Program-made: the position numbers and the translations under genes
The notes under the pieces: generated by a model
What the model was told of the DNA's origin: nothing
Databases searched by the model: none
What the model saw: only the letters and a program-made list of their open reading frames with translations
NCBI GenBank assembly: GCA_905250885.1
Contig: CAJNOQ010000848.1
Location: forward strand, 1-40,116
Source of the DNA: Didymodactylos carnosus
Taxonomy: Eukaryota; Rotifera; Eurotatoria; Philodinida; Philodinidae
Direction of reading: 5' to 3'
DNA length: 40,116 bases
Shown: piece after piece, positions 12,478-24,400 of the stretch
Layout: the number at the start of each line of letters is the position of its first letter
Numbering within the stretch: the first letter of the stretch is position 1

Positions 12478-13540
12478 GATTCTAGTATTCTGTAATATTT
12501 CTAATTTTTGCTAATCTGCAAGAAACTAATATACACAAAAGGAAATTAAGATCCATTTCTGACTTTGAGACTCGACTAGACAATGAAAAACATCTTGTCA
12601 ACACAAAAATACTAAAAAAGAATTCAAACCTAAAATAATACCAGAAAAAATGAATCTTGCGTGGGCTCTACGACAACAATACTTTTTTCGAAATATTCAA
12701 AAACAAATTCTGAACAACTAATATCAACAAACATGTAATAATCGTCTTATCACATCCTATTATAAAAATCGCAAATAGTAAGACTCATGTACTCTTGGTC
12801 TATGATCGAGAGACAATTCCAGTATTATAGCTTTCTTTTATTCGAGTAGTTTGTGCAGAATGAAGGATCACTTGCACACCCAAAAACTAATTATAAGTAA
12901 GTGGAAATCCAACAGAAGAGAACCATTTCTTTACACCCTTCACTAGGAATAACAAAGTACAATAATAATATATTTGCGTTTTATTCTGGTATTTTTAACT
13001 GGAGGGGTACAGTTAATTACAAAAGAATCTCTCTCTCTCACAAAATTTTCGGCCATTTTTATGTCTTAGTATTGAGACCCTTTCCGTGGCAGAAGACTTT
13101 GGTGATGACCATGCTACTAGCTAAAGTTTAAAAAAGATTACAAACAAATTGCACAAAAAGTGTTTTCGCAAATTTTTTATTTTTCCACTAAAATCTTGTC
13201 CATTGTAGGTTTTGGAAACCGAAAGGTGATTAGTCGAAATGAGCCAATTCGATTTTAAGAAAATTCGGCTAATGATGACGTTTTTCTTTGCTTGCGTTTG
13301 TTTATAAAAAAAAATATGTGATGACATGCTCTTTTATCGATTTTAACTTGTGTTGTCCCATGGAGTATAGAATATTAGTTATGAAAACTTTATATGAGTA
13401 GATTATATAGCAATAATTATAGACTTGTCATGTAACTGCAGAATATCACGTTGTCGCACGATTTTTCTTCTATGATAAAATTAAAACCATAGTAGCAGAA
13501 AGTAAATTCATTATAAATTTTTGTCAAATAGACTTTGGAA
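12478..13540. other. Upstream flank of the DUF3715 gene, no gene seen
   Basis: AT-rich sequence lies between the DUF3715 start codon and the first target-site duplication of the retrotransposon. It must hold the minus-strand promoter, but no defined promoter element could be picked out. AG sites at minus-strand positions just 5' of the ATG could be 5' UTR or trans-splice acceptors. Confidence 0.4.
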
Positions 13541-13551
13541 AGTAATCATCA
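13541..13551. repeat. Target-site duplication, left copy
   Basis: AGTAATCATCA here is repeated exactly at 15814-15824, immediately beyond the retrotransposon tail. The two copies bracket the element and fit target-primed reverse transcription. Confidence 0.75.
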
Positions 13552-15566
13552 TCCTGCGATCTCCAAGATAGTCTCGCAACTATGTCAGCTCTGCAAATTG
13601 AGGCAATTTAACTTAGAAAAATCAGTAGAAAAAAGCGTAGATTGTAAATATTCTCCAAAGCTTGCACATCTTATCTCTCTCCGTAACCAGTGTTTTCGTA
13701 AACTTAAATGCCGTTATACTTCTCTTAACCTTGTTGAGTTCCGTACAGCAAGAAATCTTGTTCTTTCCTTCTATCGACGTGAAAAATCTTCTTACTCCCG
13801 ATCTCTCTCTTCTTTAATTTCTAATCCTCGCAAGTTTTGGAGCTCTATCAAGAAACTATCCTCTTCTTACTCCACTTTACCTCAGTCTCTGTTTCTAGGC
13901 TCCAAATCTGTTTCCACACATGCGGATAAAGCTGAACTCTTCAATTCTCGTTTTTCCTCTTGTTGTTTTTCTCTTCAGGGGCAAATTCCTCCTCCTACCA
14001 CTCCAGACTTGCCAATGATGGATAAACACCTCGACTTTTCCATATGGGATGTTGAGCGTTTACTTCAGAAATTGGATAAAAAGTCTACTGTTGGTATTGA
14101 TGGAATTCCTTCTTTCTTTTTCTCTTCTTGTGCTGGCATTCTCTCACCTCACCTTCACTTCATTTTTCATCTGTGTCTTTCTACTAGCAATTTTCCAACT
14201 TTATGGAAAACTGCATTCATTGTACCTGTTCATAAAAAAGGCGCTCTTGTCGATATTTCTAACTACCGCCCTATTTCACTTCTTCCTGTTGTTTCTAAAG
14301 TGTTTGAACGTCTAACTTATAATTTTATTTTTTCTCATCTTTCGAAACACTTTTTTTGTAAACAAACAGTTCGGTTTTCGTCCTAAACATTCTACTCTGG
14401 ATGCTTTGCTGTTTTTATCTTCAACCGTCTTTAAATTTTGGAAAGCTGGTGTAAAGTGTGTTGGTGTGTCTTTTGATTTTTCTAAAGCATTTGACTCTGT
14501 TCCTCATTCTCTCTTGTTAGAAAAATTATCTCGTTGTGGTGTACGTGATTCCTTGTTGTCTCTTCTATCTTCTTATCTTTCGAACCGTTCTCAGTGTGTG
14601 CATGTGAATGATTCTGTCTCCTCTTCTTCTCCTGTTCCTTCTGGTGTTCCTCAAGGCAGTGTGCTTGGCCCTCTTTTATTTCTTATTTTTATTAATGATC
14701 TACCTCTGTCGCTCCCACCTAATTGTGAAATCTGTCTCTTTGCTCATGATGTTTTTTTGATTGTTCCTCTTTCCCCTACTGCTTCTTCAAATTTTTCTCA
14801 TGTTCAAAATTGTATAAACTCTGTTTCTTATTGGTCTTCTTCCAATCTCATGTCTCTAAACGTTTCTAAATGTTGTTGACTTCCTTTTTCTTTTCATCTC
14901 TTTCCGTATGTTTATAATCAATTGTATCTCAATGGTGTTCCTCTCTCTGTTGTGTCTTCTGTTCGTTGTCTTGGTGTTCTTGTTTCGCACGATCTTAGGT
15001 GGAATGATCATGCCAAGGACATTGCTCTTGCTTGTCGGCGCAAGCTTGGAGCATTGAATCGTGTCTTTGGATTAGCTCCAACTGAAGTTCGGCGTTGAAT
15101 CTATCTTTCTTCTATTCTTCCTAAAATTGACTATTGCTGTGCCTTGTATGATAGTTCGTTTTCTCTTACTATTCTTGATTCTATAAACAAACTTGCTTCT
15201 CGTGTTATTTCTCGCAATTTTGACTATCGTTCTTCTAGTTCCCTACTTGTATCTCAACTTTCTCTTCCTAAACTCTCTCTTCGTCGTAAATACTTTAGAC
15301 TTCTACAGTTTTTCAAAATCTATCATCGTCTAAGTCCTGTTTCTTTTTTTTATACTATTCATCGTCCTCACTACTCATCTTTACGTCTTCATCACTCTAA
15401 ATATGACCGCATTCCATCTTCTGTTGATGGTTTTTCTCCGCAAACGGTGCATTCTTCTTTTTTTTATTCAACTATTGTTGATTGGAATAATCTCCCAGAG
15501 TCAGTTATTTGCCTTTCTTCTTTAACGTCTTTCAAAACAGCTTTACTTCAGTATCTCTTCCAGTGA
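13552..15566 (+). pseudogene. LINE ORF2 reverse transcriptase, inactivated
   Basis: This is the reverse transcriptase of the element. Recognisable blocks in order are the NYRPISLLPVVSK finger motif near 14261-14300, FDFSKAFDSVP near 14475-14505, GVPQGSVLGPLLFLIFINDL near 14643-14702, and the active-site block at 14739-14750. The active site reads F-A-H-D instead of F-A-D-D, so a catalytic Asp is lost. There is a frameshift at about 14358-14367, where AAAC appears duplicated, and two in-frame TGA codons at 14877-14879 and 15096-15098. The frame otherwise runs to the stop at 15564-15566. The ATG at 13535 belongs to flanking DNA, not to the element. The copy is dead. Confidence 0.88.
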
Positions 15567-15780
15567 AACATGTCAGTTATGAATTTATATTGTTCTTTTT
15601 TTCTTATTTTTTTTAAAAAAACTTTTTTACTTTCTTTTTTTCCTTTTTACTACTTCTGGTCCTAACGTTAGTTGTCTTGTTTATTCTATTCTTTTTTTAC
15701 TCTTTTGATGTTGTTTGGCTTGAGTCATTGTTATTACAGGTCGGTAGCCTTTGATGACTCACACTTTTCGTGAATAAAAC

Positions 15781-15804
15781 AGTCTTAGTCTTAGTCTTAG
15801 TCTT
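15781..15804 (+). repeat. LINE 3'-terminal AGTCTT tandem repeat
   Basis: Four perfect AGTCTT units follow the AATAAA at 15773, then AATAAAAAT and the right target-site duplication. This terminal hexamer array is a signature for finding family members. Confidence 0.9.
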
Positions 15805-15813
15805 AATAAAAAT

Positions 15814-15824
15814 AGTAATCATCA
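15814..15824. repeat. Target-site duplication, right copy
   Basis: Second copy of AGTAATCATCA, identical to 13541-13551. Confidence 0.75.
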
Positions 15825-18475
15825 AAATGCTAGTCAACAGATATTATCAAAAATGTAGACTCAAAACTTTTTGATGAATAGTTATCACTTGTTTGTATTA
15901 ATTTAACCGTAATTTCTGAATTATTTAACGTAATTTTTCGAGTTTCGAATTTAGCGTTTTATTCTTATGATACATCATTATCAGATTCAACAGGTGGCGA
16001 CAAATCACCTAAAAGTATTCAGAAGTGTCTATCCGTTAAAATGAAAAAATTCCGAATGGAAATTTCTAAAACTTATCTGTTAAAATTTTTAACATTTATC
16101 TGTCCTGCCGGTAAACGGAACCGAGATAAATTACTGGACCAGGTATATGCTAGTGGCGTCTACCCACTAAAACATTTTTTAATTCACACTCTTCTGCGCT
16201 AATATTTGATTGTTTTATAAAATTTGAGGCAACGTTTATCCAGTAATAAAATCCTGGCTACGCCACATGTATATTCCACACCTCCTCTCCACATATCTCC
16301 ATTGACTGATGTGAAACAAGTGCATACCTTTTATTTTTACTTCGCATATGTTCACTTTGTCCCTTTGTTTTATGTCTTTTTGCTAGGTGTATGCTAACAG
16401 ATGATTTTCTTTTAGTGGAGAATACTAACAGTAAAAATACGATTCAGAGTATGACAGAGTTCCCTCCAGTCGCCAGAAATCGGAAAAAAAGATGAGCATT
16501 TAGAAAAAAATTTGTTTACATTCTAGTCTTAAAATTCATTTGAGATTTAGATCAAGCAGAAATATTTTTCGTCCAAATCACATAAAGAGATTTCATCCTT
16601 CAGTAAACTTGGGCAAGTATACGGGAATAAAATCTCAAGGAGTGAGCATGCGCTTTATTTACCCACTCCTTGAGTATGGGTCTAGTTTCGTTCTTTGTTT
16701 CTCACTTTTGATAGAGACAAAACGAATAGTTATACGCCGATTAATCTATTCTTTTTATTCGTAACACACTCAATGTCGAAGATCAAGATAAGAAAGATTG
16801 CTAGCTCTACTAAAAAAAAAAGTACTATTCTATTTCTATATTTTAAAAAAATCCTTAAAAAGTAGCCATGCTTTGTATTTGTTGACGAAAAAGTTTTTGA
16901 GTAGAATTTTTGCTCATTATATCAGTGAATTTTAGTTTTATTTGTGCTTCGTTCACACGTAAAGTGTTGATTTTTATTTCTTAAAACTGATTAAAATATC
17001 AGTATTTCTTCCATCATCTTTAAAATATAATAGTCAGATCAATGCCATGATGTTATACGAATGAAATTTCCAATAATAGATACAAAAATAAATATTATCG
17101 AAAGAATTGTTAATTTAAAACACGATTAATAAATAATGTTTCATATTGAAAAACAAAACTATTTGCTAAATTGAAATCTGTGAACAGCTGACTAAACGCA
17201 TAGAAAAATAGACTTTCTATTTATCTTGATTATATTTTATTATTTTATTTTTTTGTCTTTTTTTTTTGAGGATGCTGTTAATTACATCTTTGTATAAAAA
17301 TGTTGTATGATTATTTTTTGTCTAAACAATATAAGATATTCAATAAACAAAAATAAATTTAATTTGTCTTTTTTTTTTTTTTTTTGGCTAAATTATAAAA
17401 TTTTGTTTTACTCTTCTTCTCCTTTGTAAATGCATATGTTTTTCGTTATTATTCTCTGTTCAGAAATGAAAAATTATTGTCATGAAAAAATATAGAATGA
17501 CAACAGACACAATAATAAGTTTTGTTTTATGTATGTATGTTTTAAATAAATTTAATTAGTAAATATATACACGATTTTAAATTAAACTACAGAAGAAAAA
17601 AAAATGTATTTTGTCTTTTCTTCTATCTTTCACTTTCTCTTTTATCATCATAGAATAGAGTAAATTTGAAGAGAAGTAAAAGCACGTTCACATTCCATTC
17701 ATTTTAGACATTGTTAGTGATCATTTCCATTTTTTTATCCTTCATCCTCGAATATAATCATATTAATCATATGGAATCTTTTTTTCCAGTTATTCACTTA
17801 ACTGGCATATGAATAAAAGATTGTCAGTATAGAATTTTAGAGATGTATCCAAAAATTTTTGTTGAAGAGAATCAGTCAGTTATCCATTTTTAATTTATTC
17901 CCTTGTGAAAAATTCCCGCTATAAATCTTCTAGGAAAAGAATATGATTACGTTACTCTTCCTCACTCTTCGATACAATTATATATCATTTTTTGATATAT
18001 TTTTTGTACAATTGATACAAAGTAAAATCATTTGTTAAAAATTCGAACATCTATCTATAAAATGCAAAATCAAATGCAAAATTATCTTTTTTTTTTTATA
18101 AAACAAATCAGTGAAAATTGAAATGTTACTATATAAGAAAAATTCAATGATGTTTTCTTTTTCTTTCACTTATTATTATTTTTATTTCATCTTTATTCTG
18201 TTCTCTAATCCGATTGAGAATCGCACAGATACATCTATACGTTTGTTGTTGTTTTTTTTCACGCACATTTGAGAAATACAATTGATTTTGTTTTTAATAG
18301 TTTTATTAATGACATGTGCATCAATATGTTAGAGAAATAGATTTGTTCGTTTTTCTTTTTCTTCTATTGATGCCGTTGTGTCTAAGAGTGGCGCAGAAGA
18401 GATGTTCTAATCTTTGAGAAGATTAATAAATAAAGGAGAACGTGTATTCACTTGAATCTAAAAAAAGAAAGAAGT

Positions 18476-18499
18476 CCTCTCTCTCTCTCTCTCTCTCTA
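18476..18499. repeat. CT microsatellite
   Basis: A nearly uninterrupted CT run, followed by a short TA run at about 18502-18510. Confidence 0.9.
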
Positions 18500-19357
18500 C
18501 ATATATATATAGTACTTGTGTAAGTGACAACTAGTATAAGCACTATTTAAATTGTTTAACTGATTTGTACGTTTATGAAATTACTTGATTTTCCCAATTG
18601 TAGATTCTTTTGTAAAAAGTTGCCCCTTTCTCTTTATTTATATTCCTGTTTTTCAGATTTTTTTTTCTTTCTTTTTACCGAATATTTTCTATTTCTTATA
18701 TTGCATGTTTTTAACATTTTTGTCGCTCCAACAAGCAAAAGTTTCTTTTCGTTTTCTGTTTTCTTCTCTCTCTCACACACACTCGTTTTTTATCCTCATA
18801 GTGGATTAGAAGCTAAATAGTTAATTTTTATTCGTCATATAAATTTTTTAAATACTGATTAATTCATGTATCAGATTTGGTTGTTATTTCATTCAATAAT
18901 ATTTATGTTTTGAATGTGTTATCTCATAAAACATACTAATAGAGGAAGATTTAGAATCAGATACTCAATAGTAATATTTAATATTATAATATAAAATTGT
19001 TATGTCTACCTGTTGTTATTTTTTAGATCAAACCTATTTTTCTTTTCAGTTATTTTAAAAAATGCACTAGCTCAATGTTAATGATACATAAACATTTTCA
19101 GTATAAAGTGAGCTATTTTATACTTAAAACACATTGTTTCATCTTTATAACTGAAAGATAATATATTTTATTTTTATATCTAATTTACAGATGTCAAGAA
19201 CATTCTTATTATCACTATTATGCACAAAAGAAACAAAATTTTAGATTATATTTAATAACTGGTATGTGTTTTTTTCTAATATGTTCCCTCATCTGTATAT
19301 AAAAGACAGGTTTTTCATAATCAGTGGCGTAGCCAGGAGAGGGGATTGTGGGGATCG

Positions 19358-19946
19358 ATTCAGCAATTTTTTATTTTTTACATTTTTTTATATATGGTTA
19401 GATAGAGCCTGTCGATCTGGAGAAGTAAATAAGTGTTTTAATGTTTGACATATTTTTCATGTCAAAAAAATTCAAAAAATCCTTTAATTTCAAAAAAAAC
19501 TCACATTTGTGTGTCGTTTTCGTTTTTCTAACTTTTTGGAAGTGCTTTTTTTCACATTCAGCATCAAAATCCGAATCGAATAATACATATTTCAAGATCT
19601 TTCGGTGATTTCCGTTTTTGACGAAAATCCCAGTCGTTTTTCGCCGTGAAAATTCGCCCCAAAAAACTCAAAGTAGTTAAGATAGCATAAAAAAGTATGT
19701 ATTCGACTTAGTTTTTGATGCTGAATGTGAAAACAGCAGTTCCAAAAAGTTAGAAGAACGACAAAGAAGCAAATGTGAATTTTTTTGAAAATGAAAGGTT
19801 TTAAAAATTTTAGATCCTTCGAATTTTTTGAATTTTTTAACATGAAAAAAATGTTTTCAAACATTAAAACGCATATTTTCTCCTCCAGATCGACGTGCTC
19901 TATCCAAACATGTATAAAAAATGCAAAAATAAAAAGCCTGCTGAAT
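19358..19946. repeat. Imperfect ~240-bp inverted repeat
   Basis: Sequence from 19358 to 19588 reappears in reverse complement at about 19697-19946, with substitutions and small indels. Shared blocks include GTCGATCTGGAG, GTTTTAATGTTTGA, TCTAACTTTTTGGAA and CACATTCAGCATCAAAA. The spacer is about 108 bp. A GTGGCGTAGCCAGG motif lies just outside the left arm, with no matching motif right of the other arm. It is probably two opposed copies of a repeat or a decayed foldback element. The minus-strand open frame at 19592-20089 is a product of the arm. Confidence 0.75.
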
Positions 19947-21432
19947 TTTTGAATTTCCGGCATCTTAAAAATAGATGCGAACGCAACATGTACTCTTTGC
20001 ATGGCAAATCCGGTATAAATATTGTCCAGTGAAGATGACGACCATTTTTTAACTCGTATACTATTATTATTTTTTTTATTAAAAACCATCTGTCTCTCTG
20101 TCTACTGTTCTTGATTTATCCCTTGTATTTTGTTTGTCTCATTCAAGTACCTACACATTTTCTTACAGAAAAAAAAACGCTTCACTTTATGTTGACTTTT
20201 TTTCTTACTTCATTCGGAAAAGCAATAACGTAGTCGATTCATTTTTTAAAGAAAAAAAATATACAGAGAGATTAATATCAAATTTATTCAGCAATATGAG
20301 ATGATTCTAAACTTCTTCCTTTAAAAATAAAATGAACTTGTCTTCTGATTATTCAGATTACTCGAATAATTGAAGTAAAGAACAGTAAAAATAGATCATC
20401 GTCACAATATTATTATGCTTTAAAAACTCATTTTTGACTGTACATTTTAATTGAGAGCAAAACAGTTACCGTCAACATTCTTGACAGTAACAAAGAAACT
20501 CCTGTCTTTATATTTGACTATAATCAGCGGTGAAGTGAATTTTCCGATATTTTTGTTCTTTATATGAGAAACGCATGCAATATTTTATTCATTTCGAACG
20601 TTTCATATGTTCGAATATAAATTGAATTATACACCCACACCACAAAAGGAAAACATATGAGAAAGAAGCATAAAAACATATTTATTTGTTTTTTTTCTCT
20701 GTTGACTTGTTCAAAGTGGAAAAAAGAATCTTCTTTATACTATATTACTAAAAATTGTCTCCGTCTTCAGAAAAAACGGAAGTCGAACGTCGAGGTATTC
20801 TTTTTCCATTTTCTACTCGGAAAATAAACTAGTCTTTAGGCAAAATGTTCATAAAAACTCTTGAATAATCAAAAAAAAAAAATATGACTATGAAAACCAA
20901 ACCTACAAAATTTTCAAAAAATTATGAACTTTTTTTTAATGAATATTTCTACTGTAGGACCAATGGCGAATCCAGCCAGCGAGCAATACGAGCGACTGCT
21001 CTTACCTTTGAGCAGAAAAATCATGTTTTGTTCAGCAGAACTATCTAAAAAAGAAACTGTGTCTATAGAAATCATACGTTCCCAAGTACTTAAAAATAAT
21101 TCCGAAACTGTGTATTCATAGAGATACAGTGTACGTACATTGCATGCCTTTTGAAACTTATCATAATCGATTTTTGATATTGACCACTAAAATTTACTGA
21201 GTTTGTAACAAAAAAAAAATGAAGAATACTGAATGGAATATGCATTTTCTCTAATATGGAATATTGTTAAATATATTTGACTACGTTGATCTCTTATCAC
21301 AATGAAGCTTTTTCTTCTTCAAAAGAATATCTATTACTGTTATTGTTACTGTTACTATTCCTTGTAAAATAATAGGAATGATAATATATTTCTAAAATCT
21401 ATTGTCCATATATATTTGCTTTAAAAGAGAAT

Positions 21433-24400
21433 ATGGGTGCAGAACATTCACGTCATCGTGCAGCAACCTCTGGCGGTAGCAGCACTTTAAATTCTCATCG
21501 TCAATCAGGTAACGATTATATGTATACAACTATTTTTGACTCTGACACTTATACGCGTTACATAATAGCATGTTCACTATTGATCATTTTCTTCAGCATG
21601 AAGTTTTTTTGCTTCCGAAATTTTTATGGGTTTAAACTGAAATAAAAGATGACTTGCTTATGATATAATTAATCAGTTTCTTTGCTTTTCTTTCTCATAT
21701 TAATTTGGCTATATGGGACTAATGAAATTGAAATCTCGATTTTTTTACGCTTTCTTTTCTATATTTCCTTGCTGATTCTTTTTACAGAAATAATATTAGA
21801 AATTAGATAGATGATACGATAAGAGTATAAAAGAAAATTGTTCAAGTTTTCTCACATCAACATTATTTTCTTTATTTTGATTTTCTTATTCAACTGATGT
21901 TACATCTTAATATGATAATATTGATCTTCTGCTTCTATTTACAAGTCAAAATTTTTTTTTATATATAAAAATAAAAGTGACAAAAGTGATGATGACTATT
22001 TGATATATAATTTTTCTCTATGTTAAATTAAACTAAGAATTGTTTTTGTCGCATTGTCTTTGTGTGACCTTGGTTTCATAGATAATGTATCACAAAAAAA
22101 AAGCAATTAATAATGATCTGTTTTATGCATGCTCTAAATATTGCAACAGCACCCGTATGATTCGAGAAAAATTATACAATACAGACAAGGGGCAAAAAAC
22201 AATGGTGTAGTCCATATCCGTTAGATTGTTGAAACAGTTTTTTCTTCTTCTCTTATATACTGTATATATGAGAATAGTAGACACCTATAATAACAGAAAA
22301 AATTAGTATTAGAGATATATTTTGTTTTCTTTCTATTAGTGAAAGAAGACGGAAATCTTTTTTATTTATTTCTCACACGCGAATGGCAACAAAGATAATT
22401 ATTTATAGGTAATGAGAAAATAAAAAAACCAAGCTACAAAATTCAATAAAAATCTGAAAATTAGAAAATAGTATATATAAATATATTTTTTTTTAGCTAG
22501 CTAATGATTTATTAGCTAATTTAGCACATTTCGCTTCTTCACTTAAATGCAGATTTGAATAATACTTCAATCAACATTCTAATTGGTGTACTGTTTTTAA
22601 TGCTCTAATTTATTTTTTAGCACATTTTATTCAACTTCATGCATGATGAGCTTCTCTCGCTCTCGCTCTCTCTCCTTTCCATGACACACATGTTCTTTTT
22701 TCCTAAAACTTTAAATTAATTCTTCATCAAATAAGAACACTTCTGTTTAAGACGATCAAACTAGAACAAAAACCGTGGTCACTACCGATTTACCAACACG
22801 TAAACAACGTCATCCAAGGATGGATCGTTTGAGACGTACATTAAGTTTTCGGAAAAAAAAGGCAACAAAAGCAAATTCAACCGAAAATAAACCTCAACAA
22901 TGGCAAGAAGACGAAAAACATGTACGAATTGGTGCATGTAGTTTTAATGTTAAAGTAAGTGAAAAGATAAAATATTAACCCTAGAACGCATATTGGGGGT
23001 CGTTCGCGACCCCAGATATGGAAAATACTGTTTTATTACGAAAAAGATAAAAACTTTATTTACGCTCAATTTATAGAGATTGCTTTTTAAATTTTTAAAT
23101 AAATGAAGTAATTAGTGTAGTGCGCCTTATTGTAAGACAGTTTTCGTGGTGTTCCACGGGTTCTAAAGCAAACTTTTTGCGTTCAGTTTGTAGAAAATTG
23201 AATGCTGTATCCGATGGTAGGATCGAAGGTCTAGTCAAAATGTTATCAGGTACCGAAAAATTGGTTTTATTTGAAAAATTTCGGTTTTAGAAACACTATT
23301 TTTTCACTTGTTTGACTTCTAAGGACTTCAGTTTCAATACTAAAAATTTAAAAAGCACTTCATTTTGTTCAGTTTTAGTTAGACTTTCTAATGAAACGTT
23401 GCTCGAACAGAACGAATAAAATATGGCAGAGTTATATCTAAAATATTGCAAAGGTCATAGCTAGGGTTAAATAGATCTTTATTGAGAAATGGTTGATAAC
23501 TGAAAAATGTTTTTTTTTCTAGTATTTGGGTAGTGTTGAAGTACAAGAATCAAGAGGCATGCACGTTTGTGAACAGGCAATTCAAGCACTTTTGAATGTA
23601 AAATAAATTTGTCATGCTACTTGAAACCATTAAGACTTTTTCTATATTATTTTTTTAGCAAAAAGCAAAACACATTCGAGCAATGCTTCACATCTCAGGA
23701 GATGCACTTCGCGTATCATCAATTGATGAAACAAACAAGGTGAGTAGGTAAACAAATATACACGTGTCTCTGTTTTTATTATATTATATGAATACTAGGG
23801 ATTAATTGTTGATCAAACAATCGAAAAAGTGTCATTTTGTGCTCCTGACCGCCATCATGATAAAGGTGGGCTTTTAAATTTTTTTTTCAAAGTATTTTAG
23901 TTTTTTTAATTTATTCAATTCTAGGTTTCGCTTATATCAACAGAGATGGCACATCTAGACGATGGTTATGTCACGGATTTTTGGCCGTGAAAGATACTGT
24001 ATGTATTTATTGAATGATGATACTTTTTTCTTATTGTTATTGATTTTTCTTTTTGTTTACACAAGGGTGAACGTTTGAGTCATGCTGTTGGATGTGCATT
24101 TCAAATATGTTTAGAAAGAAAACAAAAACGTGATCGCGAATGTGGTGTCACTGTTGAGTTTAACCATGATGGTACATCATTTACACGTTATGGATCATTT
24201 CGTACCACATCATTAACAGAACGTATTATCGATCCACAAAGTGCTATTATTGCGGGTTGGTTTTCTGATTTTTGTTTTAAATTAGTTTCTTAATAACTCA
24301 AATTCGATTCTAGAGCCAGTTCCATTATCTCCATTATCTCATAATTCAAATTCTCTACGTAGTGGTCCAACTGAGCGACCAAGACCGAAAGGTGATAATG

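Larger units (their letters stand above)
13552..15813 (+). mobile_element. 5'-truncated non-LTR retrotransposon (LINE)
   Basis: This is a roughly 2.26-kb insertion carrying the reverse transcriptase and C-terminal part of a LINE ORF2. It has no apurinic endonuclease domain and no ORF1, so it is 5'-truncated. The 3' end has AATAAA at 15773-15778, then four copies of AGTCTT and AATAAAAAT. An 11-bp direct repeat (13541-13551 and 15814-15824) flanks it. Short tandem repeats at the 3' end occur in I- and CR1-type lineages. The clade (CR1/Jockey/I group) is not resolved. Its pyrimidine-rich coding strand differs from the host genes. Confidence 0.88.
15825..21432. other. Long intergenic region, no gene recognised
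   Basis: About 5.6 kb of AT-rich sequence lies between the LINE and Numb. It has long T runs (for example 17366-17386), a CT microsatellite at 18476-18499 and an imperfect inverted repeat at 19358-19946. Small open frames (for example 16540-16764 and 20924-21121) lack domains and splice context. Motifs of the type GTGGCGTAGCCAGG at 19323-19337 and, reversed, at about 16252-16267 resemble DNA-transposon termini. Upstream Numb promoters or 5' UTR exons could lie here unseen. Confidence 0.5.

Noticed and set aside
13535..13551. ATG at 13535 as the start of the LINE protein
   Set aside because: It lies outside the element, in and before the target-site duplication; the reading frame is open there by chance.
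16146..16267. Possible 120-bp MITE bounded by AGTGGCGT and ACGCCACA
   Set aside because: The terminal match is only about 7 bp and no target duplication was found; too weak to list.
19592..20089. 165-codon minus-strand frame
   Set aside because: It lies over the right arm and spacer of an imperfect inverted repeat, has no domain or splice context, and the equivalent frame in the other arm is not kept.
20924..21121. 65-codon plus-strand frame upstream of Numb, considered as an upstream exon
   Set aside because: No suitable donor joins it to Numb exon 1, and Numb has its own in-phase ATG at 21433.
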